From: Ectobius pallidus
Taxonomy: Eukaryota; Arthropoda; Insecta; Blattodea; Ectobiidae
NCBI GenBank assembly: GCA_964059195.1
Contig: CAXKWD010000006.1
Coordinates: 10,346,530 to 10,410,529 of the forward strand
Reading direction: 5' to 3'
Length of the DNA stretch: 64,000 nt
The notes under the pieces are model-generated. The model did not search any database. It had not been told where the DNA came from and saw nothing but the letters and a program-made list of their open reading frames with translations. The position numbers and the translations under genes were made by a program. Positions 34,501-46,654 of the stretch are shown in pieces (position 1 is the stretch's first letter; each line of letters starts with the position of its first letter).

Positions 34501-37500
34501 AAGACCAAGACCAAGACCAAGACCAAGACCAAGACCAAGACCAAGACCAAGACCAAGACCAAGACCAAGACCAAGACCAAGACCAAGACCAAGACCAAGA
34601 CCAAGACCAAGACCAAGACCAAGACCAAGACCAAGACCAAGACCAAGACCAAGACCAAGACCAAGACCAAGACCAAGACCAAGACCAAGACCAAGACCAA
34701 GACCAAGACCAAGACCAAGACCAAGACCAAGACCAAGACCAAGACCAAGACCAAGACCAAGACCAAGACCAAGACCAAGACCAAGACCAAGACCAAGACC
34801 AAGACCAAGACCAAGACCAAGACCAAGACCAAGACCAAGACCAAGACCAAGACCAAGACCAAGACCAAGACCAAGACCAAGACCAAGACCAAGACCAAGA
34901 CCAAGACCAAGACCAAGACCAAGACCAAGACCAAGACCAAGACCAAGACCAAGACCAAGACCAAGACCAAGACCAAGACCAAGACCAAGACCAAGACCAA
35001 GACCAAGACCAAGACCAAGACCAAGACCAAGACCAAGACCAAGACCAAGACCAAGACCAAGACCAAGACCAAGACCAAGACCAAGACCAAGACCAAGACC
35101 AAGACCAAGACCAAGACCAAGACCAAGACCAAGACCAAGACCAAGACCAAGACCAAGACCAAGACCAAGACCAAGACCAAGACCAAGACCAAGACCAAGA
35201 CCAAGACCAAGACCAAGACCAAGACCAAGACCAAGACCAAGACCAAGACCAAGACCAAGACCAAGACCAAGACCAAGACCAAGACCAAGACCAAGACCAA
35301 GACCAAGACCAAGACCAAGACCAAGACCAAGACCAAGACCAAGACCAAGACCAAGACCAAGACCAAGACCAAGACCAAGACCAAGACCAAGACCAAGACC
35401 AAGACCAAGACCAAGACCAAGACCAAGACCAAGACCAAGACCAAGACCAAGACCAAGACCAAGACCAAGACCAAGACCAAGACCAAGACCAAGACCAAGA
35501 CCAAGACCAAGACCAAGACCAAGACCAAGACCAAGACCAAGACCAAGACCAAGACCAAGACCAAGACCAAGACCAAGACCAAGACCAAGACCAAGACCAA
35601 GACCAAGACCAAGACCAAGACCAAGACCAAGACCAAGACCAAGACCAAGACCAAGACCAAGACCAAGACCAAGACCAAGACCAAGACCAAGACCAAGACC
35701 AAGACCAAGACCAAGACCAAGACCAAGACCAAGACCAAGACCAAGACCAAGACCAAGACCAAGACCAAGACCAAGACCAAGACCAAGACCAAGACCAAGA
35801 CCAAGACCAAGACCAAGACCAAGACCAAGACCAAGACCAAGACCAAGACCAAGACCAAGACCAAGACCAAGACCAAGACCAAGACCAAGACCAAGACCAA
35901 GACCAAGACCAAGACCAAGACCAAGACCAAGACCAAGACCAAGACCAAGACCAAGACCAAGACCAAGACCAAGACCAAGACCAAGACCAAGACCAAGACC
36001 AAGACCAAGACCAAGACCAAGACCAAGACCAAGACCAAGACCAAGACCAAGACCAAGACCAAGACCAAGACCAAGACCAAGACCAAGACCAAGACCAAGA
36101 CCAAGACCAAGACCAAGACCAAGACCAAGACCAAGACCAAGACCAAGACCAAGACCAAGACCAAGACCAAGACCAAGACCAAGACCAAGACCAAGACCAA
36201 GACCAAGACCAAGACCAAGACCAAGACCAAGACCAAGACCAAGACCAAGACCAAGACCAAGACCAAGACCAAGACCAAGACCAAGACCAAGACCAAGACC
36301 AAGACCAAGACCAAGACCAAGACCAAGACCAAGACCAAGACCAAGACCAAGACCAAGACCAAGACCAAGACCAAGACCAAGACCAAGACCAAGACCAAGA
36401 CCAAGACCAAGACCAAGACCAAGACCAAGACCAAGACCAAGACCAAGACCAAGACCAAGACCAAGACCAAGACCAAGACCAAGACCAAGACCAAGACCAA
36501 GACCAAGACCAAGACCAAGACCAAGACCAAGACCAAGACCAAGACCAAGACCAAGACCAAGACCAAGACCAAGACCAAGACCAAGACCAAGACCAAGACC
36601 AAGACCAAGACCAAGACCAAGACCAAGACCAAGACCAAGACCAAGACCAAGACCAAGACCAAGACCAAGACCAAGACCAAGACCAAGACCAAGACCAAGA
36701 CCAAGACCAAGACCAAGACCAAGACCAAGACCAAGACCAAGACCAAGACCAAGACCAAGACCAAGACCAAGACCAAGACCAAGACCAAGACCAAGACCAA
36801 GACCAAGACCAAGACCAAGACCAAGACCAAGACCAAGACCAAGACCAAGACCAAGACCAAGACCAAGACCAAGACCAAGACCAAGACCAAGACCAAGACC
36901 AAGACCAAGACCAAGACCAAGACCAAGACCAAGACCAAGACCAAGACCAAGACCAAGACCAAGACCAAGACCAAGACCAAGACCAAGACCAAGACCAAGA
37001 CCAAGACCAAGACCAAGACCAAGACCAAGACCAAGACCAAGACCAAGACCAAGACCAAGACCAAGACCAAGACCAAGACCAAGACCAAGACCAAGACCAA
37101 GACCAAGACCAAGACCAAGACCAAGACCAAGACCAAGACCAAGACCAAGACCAAGACCAAGACCAAGACCAAGACCAAGACCAAGACCAAGACCAAGACC
37201 AAGACCAAGACCAAGACCAAGACCAAGACCAAGACCAAGACCAAGACCAAGACCAAGACCAAGACCAAGACCAAGACCAAGACCAAGACCAAGACCAAGA
37301 CCAAGACCAAGACCAAGACCAAGACCAAGACCAAGACCAAGACCAAGACCAAGACCAAGACCAAGACCAAGACCAAGACCAAGACCAAGACCAAGACCAA
37401 GACCAAGACCAAGACCAAGACCAAGACCAAGACCAAGACCAAGACCAAGACCAAGACCAAGACCAAGACCAAGACCAAGACCAAGACCAAGACCAAGACC

Positions 37501-38982
37501 AAGACCAAGACCAAGACCAAGACCAAGACCAAGACCAAGACCAAGACCAAGACCAAGACCAAGACCAAGACCAAGACCAAGACCAAGACCAAGACCAAGA
37601 CCAAGACCAAGACCAAGACCAAGACCAAGACCAAGACCAAGACCAAGACCAAGACCAAGACCAAGACCAAGACCAAGACCAAGACCAAGACCAAGACCAA
37701 GACCAAGACCAAGACCAAGACCAAGACCAAGACCAAGACCAAGACCAAGACCAAGACCAAGACCAAGACCAAGACCAAGACCAAGACCAAGACCAAGACC
37801 AAGACCAAGACCAAGACCAAGACCAAGACCAAGACCAAGACCAAGACCAAGACCAAGACCAAGACCAAGACCAAGACCAAGACCAAGACCAAGACCAAGA
37901 CCAAGACCAAGACCAAGACCAAGACCAAGACCAAGACCAAGACCAAGACCAAGACCAAGACCAAGACCAAGACCAAGACCAAGACCAAGACCAAGACCAA
38001 GACCAAGACCAAGACCAAGACCAAGACCAAGACCAAGACCAAGACCAAGACCAAGACCAAGACCAAGACCAAGACCAAGACCAAGACCAAGACCAAGACC
38101 AAGACCAAGACCAAGACCAAGACCAAGACCAAGACCAAGACCAAGACCAAGACCAAGACCAAGACCAAGACCAAGACCAAGACCAAGACCAAGACCAAGA
38201 CCAAGACCAAGACCAAGACCAAGACCAAGACCAAGACCAAGACCAAGACCAAGACCAAGACCAAGACCAAGACCAAGACCAAGACCAAGACCAAGACCAA
38301 GACCAAGACCAAGACCAAGACCAAGACCAAGACCAAGACCAAGACCAAGACCAAGACCAAGACCAAGACCAAGACCAAGACCAAGACCAAGACCAAGACC
38401 AAGACCAAGACCAAGACCAAGACCAAGACCAAGACCAAGACCAAGACCAAGACCAAGACCAAGACCAAGACCAAGACCAAGACCAAGACCAAGACCAAGA
38501 CCAAGACCAAGACCAAGACCAAGACCAAGACCAAGACCAAGACCAAGACCAAGACCAAGACCAAGACCAAGACCAAGACCAAGACCAAGACCAAGACCAA
38601 GACCAAGACCAAGACCAAGACCAAGACCAAGACCAAGACCAAGACCAAGACCAAGACCAAGACCAAGACCAAGACCAAGACCAAGACCAAGACCAAGACC
38701 AAGACCAAGACCAAGACCAAGACCAAGACCAAGACCAAGACCAAGACCAAGACCAAGACCAAGACCAAGACCAAGACCAAGACCAAGACCAAGACCAAGA
38801 CCAAGACCAAGACCAAGACCAAGACCAAGACCAAGACCAAGACCAAGACCAAGACCAAGACCAAGACCAAGACCAAGACCAAGACCAAGACCAAGACCAA
38901 GACCAAGACCAAGACCAAGACCAAGACCAAGACCAAGACCAAGACCAAGACCAAGACCAAGACCAAGACCAAGACCAAGACC
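31507..38982 (+). repeat. (AAGACC)1246 array
   Basis: 1,246 consecutive perfect hexamers, 7,476 bp, without a single visible substitution; degenerate units (GAGACC) begin at 38983. The complementary strand reads GGTCTT, with GG every 6 nt. The right arm holds the complementary array at the same place but with only 23 perfect units. The long open frames in four registers (KT, LG, LV and SW dipeptides) are only a consequence of a 6-bp period without stops. Confidence 0.95.
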
Positions 38983-39234
38983 GAGACCAAGACCGAGACC
39001 GAGAAACAAGACCAAGACCAAGACTGAGAAACAAGACCAAGACCGAGAACTAAACGAGAACGAAACGAGACGAGAACGATGCGAGACGAGAACGAAACGA
39101 GAACGAAACGAGAACTAAATATACAGAGAAATAGACCTAAAATGAGAACTAAACGAGAACGAAACGATACGAGAACGAGATGAGACGAGAACTAAACGAG
39201 AACGAAACGATACGAGAACGAGATGAGACGAGAA
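38983..39234 (+). repeat. central spacer with 43-bp tandem repeats
   Basis: The non-palindromic middle: degenerate hexamers (GAGACC, GAGAAACAAGACC), then GAGAAC/GAAACGA motifs. A 43-bp unit starts at 39144, 39187 and, partial, 39230 (GAGAACTAAACGAGAACGAA onwards). It is purine-rich on the plus strand. No gene. If the two arms fold on each other, this would be the loop. Confidence 0.8.
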
Positions 39235-39372
39235 CTTGGTCTTGGTCTTGGTCTTGGTCTTGGTCTTGGTCTTGGTCTTGGTCTTGGTCTTGGTCTTGGT
39301 CTTGGTCTTGGTCTTGGTCTTGGTCTTGGTCTTGGTCTTGGTCTTGGTCTTGGTCTTGGTCTTGGTCTTGGT
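39235..39372 (+). repeat. (CTTGGT)23 array, right-arm counterpart
   Basis: 23 perfect units, complementary to AAGACC, followed by two CTTGTT variants before the right arm proper. It is about 54 times shorter than the left array. Confidence 0.92.
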
Positions 39373-39925
39373 CTTGTTCTTGTTATATTTCATGTTCTTG
39401 ATAAAAAAAAAAAGGATACTTACCGTCGTGGACTACGCCTAGACTAGTTCTGACTAGAAAAAACCAGTCCAGACTAGATCTACCTAGAAGAAACCAGTCC
39501 ATACTAGTTCAGTCTAGAGAAATCCAATCCATACTAGTTCTGTCTAGAAAAAACCAGTCTAGACTAGTTCTGCCTAGAAAAAAGAGGGAGGAAGGAGGTA
39601 TATGTGTAGGGAGTGGGATTTTTAAGCTCGGGGATAAAATTAAAGATAATGCATCTGTTTAATATTTTATTTTAACACAGATTATACAAAGTATAATATT
39701 TTTCATATCATATGTATTACAATTCTCACATCATAAGTATTACAAATATTGTATCATACATCATATAATAATAAAAAAATCATGGGATAACAGTAACATT
39801 TTAATGCTTCATACATCGTTTAATGTATCATACATCATACAGAATATAAATATTGATTCTTTCTTACATCATATAAATTACAGATAATATTTCATAAAGC
39901 AAAGTCTATAAACAAATATACATTT

Positions 39926-42900
39926 TTACAATTTACATTTTTTAGTAGGAGGTTCATCATCACACTCCTCCTCCCTGATTTTGTAGTGTCCGTGAGCGAG
40001 AGTGTCCACACAATTTTCCATAATATGACGCTTGTCGTCGTTGCCGGATAAAGTCAATTTATTCATAGAAATCGAAAATACATTATGCTTGTATGATCTG
40101 CTGGATCTGTTTAACGAGAATGTTGACTGTCCGCTCTGTAGACAACCAACATAATCTTCAAAGCTGACATCTTTGTCAATGACGTTTTTCTTAACGCCTT
40201 TCAATTTTTTGATGACCATATCATTAAATTTTATGGCGTACATTTTCGCTCGCAGACCTACGAACGCCTTTATGGAGTGACCAGCTCCTTCGTCTTTGAA
40301 TTTCCCGACCACCGCCTTGTTTTCGTTTGAATACAAGGGATGTTCGGGTGGGTAGACACTGGTATCCAGCTCATCTCGGAAATGCATCATATCACGGAAG
40401 AGGTTATCCGTTTCAATTCTATAGACGAAGCTGTCCGTGTCCATGTAGCACAATTTCAATCCTTCTTTATAAAAATTTTGCATGGTATCATAATGGAACT
40501 CATACATCCTAGTTTTCGAAATTTCCAAAATAGACATGCCAACATAGATGGCCTTATCAAACACTAAACTAGTTTTTGCTAGATGGACACCAACCAAGTT
40601 TTCGTTATAAATTGTTCTATCCATAAAGTTACTTTTGGCTACCAGCTTTCGAATTTCCTTCTCACTTGATACAAGCCGAAAATTGATACGTTTCCTCACA
40701 TTTTCCATAGTCTTGCCAAAAACGGCGTTATTCATCAATTTAAAAAAGTCTTTCTCAAAGTTGTTGGCTGCAGCCCTACGCTTGGCCGTGTTATAGTCAA
40801 TGTAGGGTTTCAACCAGCAGCTTTGTTGAAATTCGATAACTCTATGGATCTTGGTTAACCTCAGTCCGTGTTGCACGGCTTGTCTAAGTACCGTGTGATG
40901 AATGACATATTTTTCTTTTGACTCCAAAGTGGTTAATAATTTTTTGTTTTTGCTGCCTGAAGGAAATTTCATCTCTGCACAGAAAGGGAGATCAGAGTGA
41001 GCATCGTGAAGATGGTCTGGATATTCAATGTCTACCTCAAGCACATATCCTAATTTAGAATTGACCGGTATGGACATGATGTCAAAGGACGCTATCTCAT
41101 GTTTGTCGAGCCAGCGGAACTCGCCTGACGGCAATGCCTGGGACATCGCATAACCATAAAGGTTATTGGCATCGACATAATAAAGAAAAGATTTTTTTGC
41201 TGTCTCATCATATTCATCACACATGTTATTGTTTGCAACAGCGTGCCTTGTCACACACTGACAAATTCCACCTCTTATCCCGCGTTCAAACATTTGAATC
41301 ATATCCATATCGGTCAAAAGCGGTAATTTTACCTTTGTGAACTTCAACATAGCTGAGTAAGCAAAGCCTGGAACTGTGGAATAGTACAAACAATCCATTC
41401 CGTACGTCTCAAAACACATCTGTCTAAAGTTTTCAAAGACGTCGGTCAAAATCAAAACATCGGATTTTAAATACAAGTCTGAATATTCTCCTAATGAGCT
41501 GATCGAGAAAGAATTCCAAACGTTTCTCGCGTGAGAGTAGTCTTGGTCAGAGACGTTCTCATTCGCGAGTCTATTATAAAATGCATCTTTGGGAGGCAAT
41601 TTCTTCTCCTTCAAAATTTCAACTGAGGTGACGTAGTCGTAGGGAAACACTCCCTTTCGACACACCAAATCGGCGTTTTCACCAAATACTCTTGCTGTTT
41701 CTATAAATTTATCTTTAGGTAGATTGTTTGCTAGCTTTTCCAGACTGCTTGCCATGAACCGAAACGAGTCTATAAATCTTAACTCCATACCTCCCCTCTT
41801 CAAATAAGAGGAGGGAATAAATTTTGAAAATGTGACATACTTTTCTTGACTATTACATATGACGTTGATTCTATTCTGATCGAATCCAAGTTCTGTCACA
41901 ACGAAATGAGCATCATAGTTAGACAGTTCTGTCACAACGAAATGAGCATCATAGTTAGACATGTTATGCAAAACAATAGGGACAAATGCCTGGTTCCTAT
42001 AATTCAAATTACAATTTCTGTGGGCGGCTCCTCTGAACCGGCCACTAACATGGCAATGGTCCCTTACTTTATAGTTCACATCGGTAAAGTTACCCTCACC
42101 ACAAATATGGCAAATAGTAGCGCTATTGTATACCCTAATTTCATCTTCTGTCAGAGGGGTCATGGGCTTATTTACACTGTTCAAGATTTTATCAATTTCT
42201 TTAGCATCAGCGACGAGTGAGCGCATAAACTCACCGCTGGCATCCTCCCCTCTAAAAAGTCTCAATTGAGAATATGCGCCCTCAGCATCTTTGATAAAAT
42301 AACAATAACTAAAAGGTTTATGCTTCTGATAAGGAGTTGTCCAGCTTTTCTGCGGATCTCCCAAACATCCTGATATCGGTTCCAGCAAACACTCGAAATC
42401 CGCATAGATGACAAATCTGATCTTTTGCGAATATTCGGGCTTGTTGAATACAACTTCAGGATTTTTAGGAATTTCGCACCTGACTGGGCTGAACGAGTTG
42501 CATATTGCCAAATGTTCTCTCAACCTTACGTCAGCAGACTTACCATCGTACGCTTGGAAATGTGTAAAACACCGTTTACAAACTCTGATTTCTCGGGTGT
42601 AAGATGTTACAAAAGGTCTTACAAATGCATCGAAATCTGAAATGACGATGTAATGTGAATTTTCCTCGTTACATACAAACAAAAGATCTCTATGATCAAC
42701 TAGTTCCTTTTCAACAATTCTGATAGGAAATACGAAATGAGAAATGTTGTTCCCATCCCGTTTTTCCTCTAGGCCGAAAACATTGATCGAAATATTGTTT
42801 CTTTTTGAAAACTTTTCAATATCATGAATCGAAACGGGGAATTTCACACAGTTCCAATCGTACTTGATATCCAACTCTGGTCTGGTAAGATAACTGACCC

Positions 42901-45096
42901 ACAAATCCTTATCAGACTCAATAAATTTTGATAATACACAATACTTGAAACAAAATTCATCATCATTATCAATATTAATTAATGACTTCAGATGCTGGAA
43001 TTTACCAGGGAGGATCATATGCCCACGCCCTGCAAATGGCAAGTACTCATTGATACGAATTTCAATTTTGTGGATTTTATTGTAAAACCACCCAGACCCT
43101 CGTAATTCACTGTCCTGCATCTCAGCCTGAATTTTAGAAATGTGTCTAGATACTACTTCGTGAATATTTGATGTTCTAAGCAATGCTTCATTTTTTGTCT
43201 TAAAATTTCTCAAACAAGAATTTAGCTCAAGATGATTAAATTCACACTCTACAAAAATATTAAATTTAATTGATGCAAATTTTGACAGTGAATCTGACAG
43301 AAGGTTTTCAATTTTATACTGACACGACGACAGGACAGATTCCATATCACCGGCTGGAACATCTAATGCAGCATATGTTGCCAGTCGTGACCTGAACGCA
43401 GTTTCGACGGGTAAAAACTCACATGTTTCCGCCGATGGTGAGTTGGTCATAGCGGTGCGATCCATTCCACCTTGACTCTGTAATAACGAAAAAATATCGA
43501 CATTAGCAATCTAGACCTTCGTAAGCGTATTGCATAATAAAACACTAAGACATTTCACTGTACATACCTGTGGAATATCACGCATAAGCATGGTAACGCT
43601 AGGTCGCGACTGACGGTTGGACTCTGTGTTCTGTAACAATAGAAAAATAAAATATTAAGATTTATGAGTTTTATGTCTTGTTTTTATCAGTTCTGTACTA
43701 ATATAGAAAATAATATTAAGTTTTATCATAAAAGAAATAAGTTTGATGGTATGACCAATAAAAAATAAAATAGTAAGATTTATGGTAAAAGAAATAAAGT
43801 TTTATGACTTGTTTTTAATTATTCTATACCAATATAAAAAAAATAATATTACGTTTTATGTCTTGTACTGTGATAAAAAATAAGTTTAATGTTATGCACA
43901 ATAATAATAATAATAATAACATACCTGTGGATGTATACTGGAAGGCCCAGGTTGGTATAGGTCATCATGTGGACGGGCGGAAGTCTGTGCACTCACTGGT
44001 CTTGCATTCTATAACAACAGAAATATAACATATTAAGATTTATGATAAAAGAAATAAAGTTTTATGACTTGTTTTTAACTATTCTATACCAATATAAAAA
44101 ATAATATTAAGTTTTATCTCTTGATAAAAAATAAGTTTTCTGTCTTGTTTAATCATAGAAATATAAAGTCTCACATTCAGTAACGTGGAAAAAATTAACA
44201 AAATTAAGTTTTCTGTCTTGTTTAATCACTGAAATATAAAGTCTCACATTCAGTAACATGGAAAAAGTAATACCGAGTTTTATAAGGAAAAAATAAGTTC
44301 GATGTCTTGTACCATCATAGAAATAATAATAATATCTTGTACAATCACTGAAATAATAATAATTTCACTACATACCTGTAAACGCACACCGGAAGGTGTG
44401 GCCTCCTCTCCCAGCATCGTTGGACGTGATGCACCTGCTCCTACGTCTCCGCTATGTGCTGGTAGATGGAAGCGATCGGTGTTGATTTGTCTGGCATCGT
44501 CCGCATCGTAGCTCCTCGCTCCGACCTATAAAAATAAAATGTAAACATGTGTTACACCACTACTATGATGTATGTATCTACATTTTGAGAAACATGGATG
44601 ATAATGTAATAAAACGTACCTGTAATCGGGCGGGTTCCTGGCTTTGACCACCACCGTGCACGGGAATCCTCGAGGTCTCGCCTCCGTTGCATGATGTCCC
44701 GGCTTCAGCAGGAAAGTACAAGTGGCCTGCCTGGTGATACATCCCAATGCGATTGACAGCGTCTCTCGTTGCTGGGTGGTGGCTCCTCTCCTGGTGCATA
44801 CTTAAGTATCGTACCGATGAGAAGTTGGAGTGACAAATGTTACATGTGAAGGCAGTAACGGAGTGATTTTCTCGTGCATGTCTTTTTAGCACATCACTTC
44901 GTGTAAATATCACACCGCATATTTCACACTTGTAGTCACTTTTCTTATGATGTTGGTTGATGTGTCTTTGTAAATTCCTTCTATGTTTAAATGCGGAGGT
45001 ACACTCACCACATTGGAAGACGACGGCGGACGAGCTCTCCCTGATGTGTAGTCGGCGACGGTCTGCGAAGAAGTGAATGTGATGCGGTGACGTCAT
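39926..45096 (-). CDS. right-arm zinc finger/EndoVII/protein-primed DNA polymerase B
   Basis: Exons on the minus strand: 45096-44620, 44525-44376, 44008-43925, 43630-43568 and 43477-39926, all joined in phase 0, predicting about 1,441 residues. Three N-terminal C2H2 fingers could bind the element's DNA. The C-terminal 1,180 residues are a family-B DNA polymerase of the protein-primed type, with 3'-5' exonuclease motifs YADFECLL and NMSNYDAHF. An HNH cluster of endonuclease VII type (CHICGE, DHCHVSGRF, HRNC) lies between them. Polymerase motifs are DANNLYGYAM, LMNNAVFGKT and YMDTDSF, with catalytic aspartates present. Expected role: copying the linear element from its ends. The frame is open, but a 36-bp tandem duplication (about 41905-41976) repeats SNYDAHFVVTEL at the Exo II motif, so activity is uncertain. 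Without the splicing model only the last exon is seen as a 1,179-residue frame from the ATG at 43465. Confidence 0.85.
41905..41976 (-). repeat. 36-bp tandem duplication in the right polymerase exon
   Basis: AGTTCTGTCACAACGAAATG and the following bases occur twice in a row here but once in the left arm (28960-29005). It preserves frame and adds 12 residues at the Exo II motif. Confidence 0.88.
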
Positions 45097-45100
45097 CCCC

Positions 45101-45107
45101 TTATATA
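45101..45107 (-). promoter_or_regulatory. TATA box of the right-arm gene
   Basis: TATATAA on the minus strand, mirror of 25820-25826, with the same close ATG and flanking CRE-type palindromes (TGACGTCA at 45088-45095 and about 45232-45239). Confidence 0.5.
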
Positions 45108-46175
45108 CTGACGCCGTGAGCTAGCCAAGACGTGCAGAAACTTGTTCTGTAATATGAGATGTGTGACCTACTTAACTTCCGCACACGTGCCGTGTAAGAA
45201 CTTGAAGCATGCATGAGCCTGTTTGTAATGATGACGTCATAAATAAAGAATTTGTTGAATCAACATCATATCATTTCTTGTATATGAATAAAGAAATTAA
45301 ACTTTTGTTTGAAGATACGTTTGGAAAAAAATGCTGTCGTAGCATTATGTTTTAGTTCGTATGAACAAAGACTTAATATGATCCGCGGGGATTGTGTGAC
45401 AAAACGTAGAAAATAAAATGCTGACAAATGTGATATGATATACTCCGTATGAAACTACATTAATAATAATATAAGGTTCCATCAGAGATGAAACACTGGG
45501 AGAAATATACGCTAAAGCTTATCAGCAGTTATTTGATATTTCGCGTTTCCTGCTTGTGAAAAAAGCTGAATATGCCTTTACTGACTTTGAATCGAACTCA
45601 GAACCACTCAGCGATGGAATATTACAATATAAGTTCACTACCACTCTGCGATGAAATATTACAATATAAGTTTTTAATATACCGCAATAAAAATACTGTT
45701 GACTAATAATACATAAGACATGTGCTATGAATAGGATTTAATATTTAAAGGTACTGGCCTGCGACTTTATAATATGTTAGAGTTGGGATTTAAAAGGAAG
45801 TCTCAATGAATGACGTTGTAAGATAGCGATAAGCGTACAGCGTTATATTACCGCTGCATAGTAAGAGAGATAACATGAATCTCTGCACGCATATGATTAA
45901 ACATTCACTGGCTTTCTGTATCGGCATTAAAAAAACCTGTAATTATTATCATAATATATCCCCTCTAAAGACCCCCCAGCATGAGTTTTACGCACCGGCC
46001 GCCTTTACCATAGGACCAAAGTAAAAATTATATTAAACGCTAATCGGCAAACCTAGGTTGAGATGACCTCAGGGCTAAAATAGACATCTTACGGAAAAAC
46101 TGTATGTGAAATATAATTATAAAAAAATACTTGAAGGAATAAAATAACGCTTCTCTACATTTCCAACTGCGTCTG

Positions 46176-46218
<43 letters not shown>

Positions 46219-46478
46219 GGTTAACAGCCTTAGGCAACGGTCGCATTTACTCCAGGTTGAGTCCATCCCAGGACCATAGTGAAGTAAACATCTTACTGAA
46301 AACTGATGACGTTGCATTTACGCTTCGTGTTGTAATATGAAACCTACTGCCGGTCACGTGGTCTAGCGCGCCGCCATTTGTGGACTTTGGTCGATGCGGA
46401 CTTTGCCCCTGCTCCACCATGTGTTGCGGGTATGTATCGCGACTCCACCATAGGAGTAGCATATAAAACCATACTACT

Positions 46479-46484
46479 ACTGCA
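46479..46484 (+). other. right target-site duplication ACTGCA
   Basis: Direct copy of 24440-24445. After it repeat X resumes with GGTTTGCCATGCCAAGGCTA, as in the uninterrupted copies. Confidence 0.85.
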
Positions 46485-46590
46485 GGTTTGCCATGCCAAG
46501 GCTAAAAAAGAAGAGTGCTGCGCAGCGATAATAAATTAAACCAAAAGCACTTTGAAATCTACCTCAGCCTGTAGGCCTGCCTAAAGGGAT
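46485..46590 (+). repeat. repeat X copy 1, right part
   Basis: Continues repeat X to its end at GCCTGTAGGCCTGCCTAAAG, matching 57955-58056 and the complement of 50921-51025. Together with 23789-24445 it reconstitutes a repeat of about 0.77 kb. Confidence 0.85.
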
Positions 46591-46654
46591 TTTTTTTGGA
46601 TACAGATGACCTCAAAACGTGTATTTATGTTAAAAACTCAACTGGGAATTTGTG

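Larger units (their letters stand above)
24446..46478. mobile_element. 22-kb palindromic DNA-polymerase-B transposon (Polinton-like)
   Basis: Begins AGTAGTATGGTTTTATATGC and ends in the exact complement. Each arm is one continuous inverted repeat of about 7.1 kb with the same five-exon zinc-finger/DNA-polymerase-B gene pointing inward. The centre holds an (AAGACC)n array, a spacer and a short complementary array. It sits in a repeat-X copy, with X halves on both sides and the duplication ACTGCA at the joints. Polintons are known to carry protein-primed polymerase B, start with AG and give 6-bp duplications. Here, however, no retroviral-type integrase, packaging ATPase, protease or capsid gene is visible, and the inverted repeats span almost the whole element. 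Membership in, or descent from, Polintons is an inference. Confidence 0.85.
39373..46478 (-). repeat. right arm of the palindrome
   Basis: Inverted copy of the left arm, ending CCATACTACT at 46478. It includes the 30-bp repeats (about 39440-39580), 3' UTR (39591-39925), the open polymerase gene, promoter, (AAT)14 run (46177-46219) and 1.4 kb of gene-free terminal sequence. Confidence 0.9.

Noticed and set aside
31507..38982. Hexamer array as a telomere
   Set aside because: Arthropod telomeres are usually TTAGG; this array is internal to an element and flanked by unique arms.
31228..39040. Four open frames of about 2,500 residues across the hexamer array
   Set aside because: They are KT, LG, LV and SW dipeptide repeats in different registers and strands of a stop-free 6-bp period; no gene evidence.
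39115..39447. Short dipeptide frames over the right hexamer array
   Set aside because: Same cause, 23-unit complementary repeat.
24446..46478. Palindrome as a pure assembly artefact
   Set aside because: Both ends abut different halves of repeat X with a matching 6-bp duplication, and the arms differ at several positions; a false duplication would not give this. Central array length may still be imprecise.
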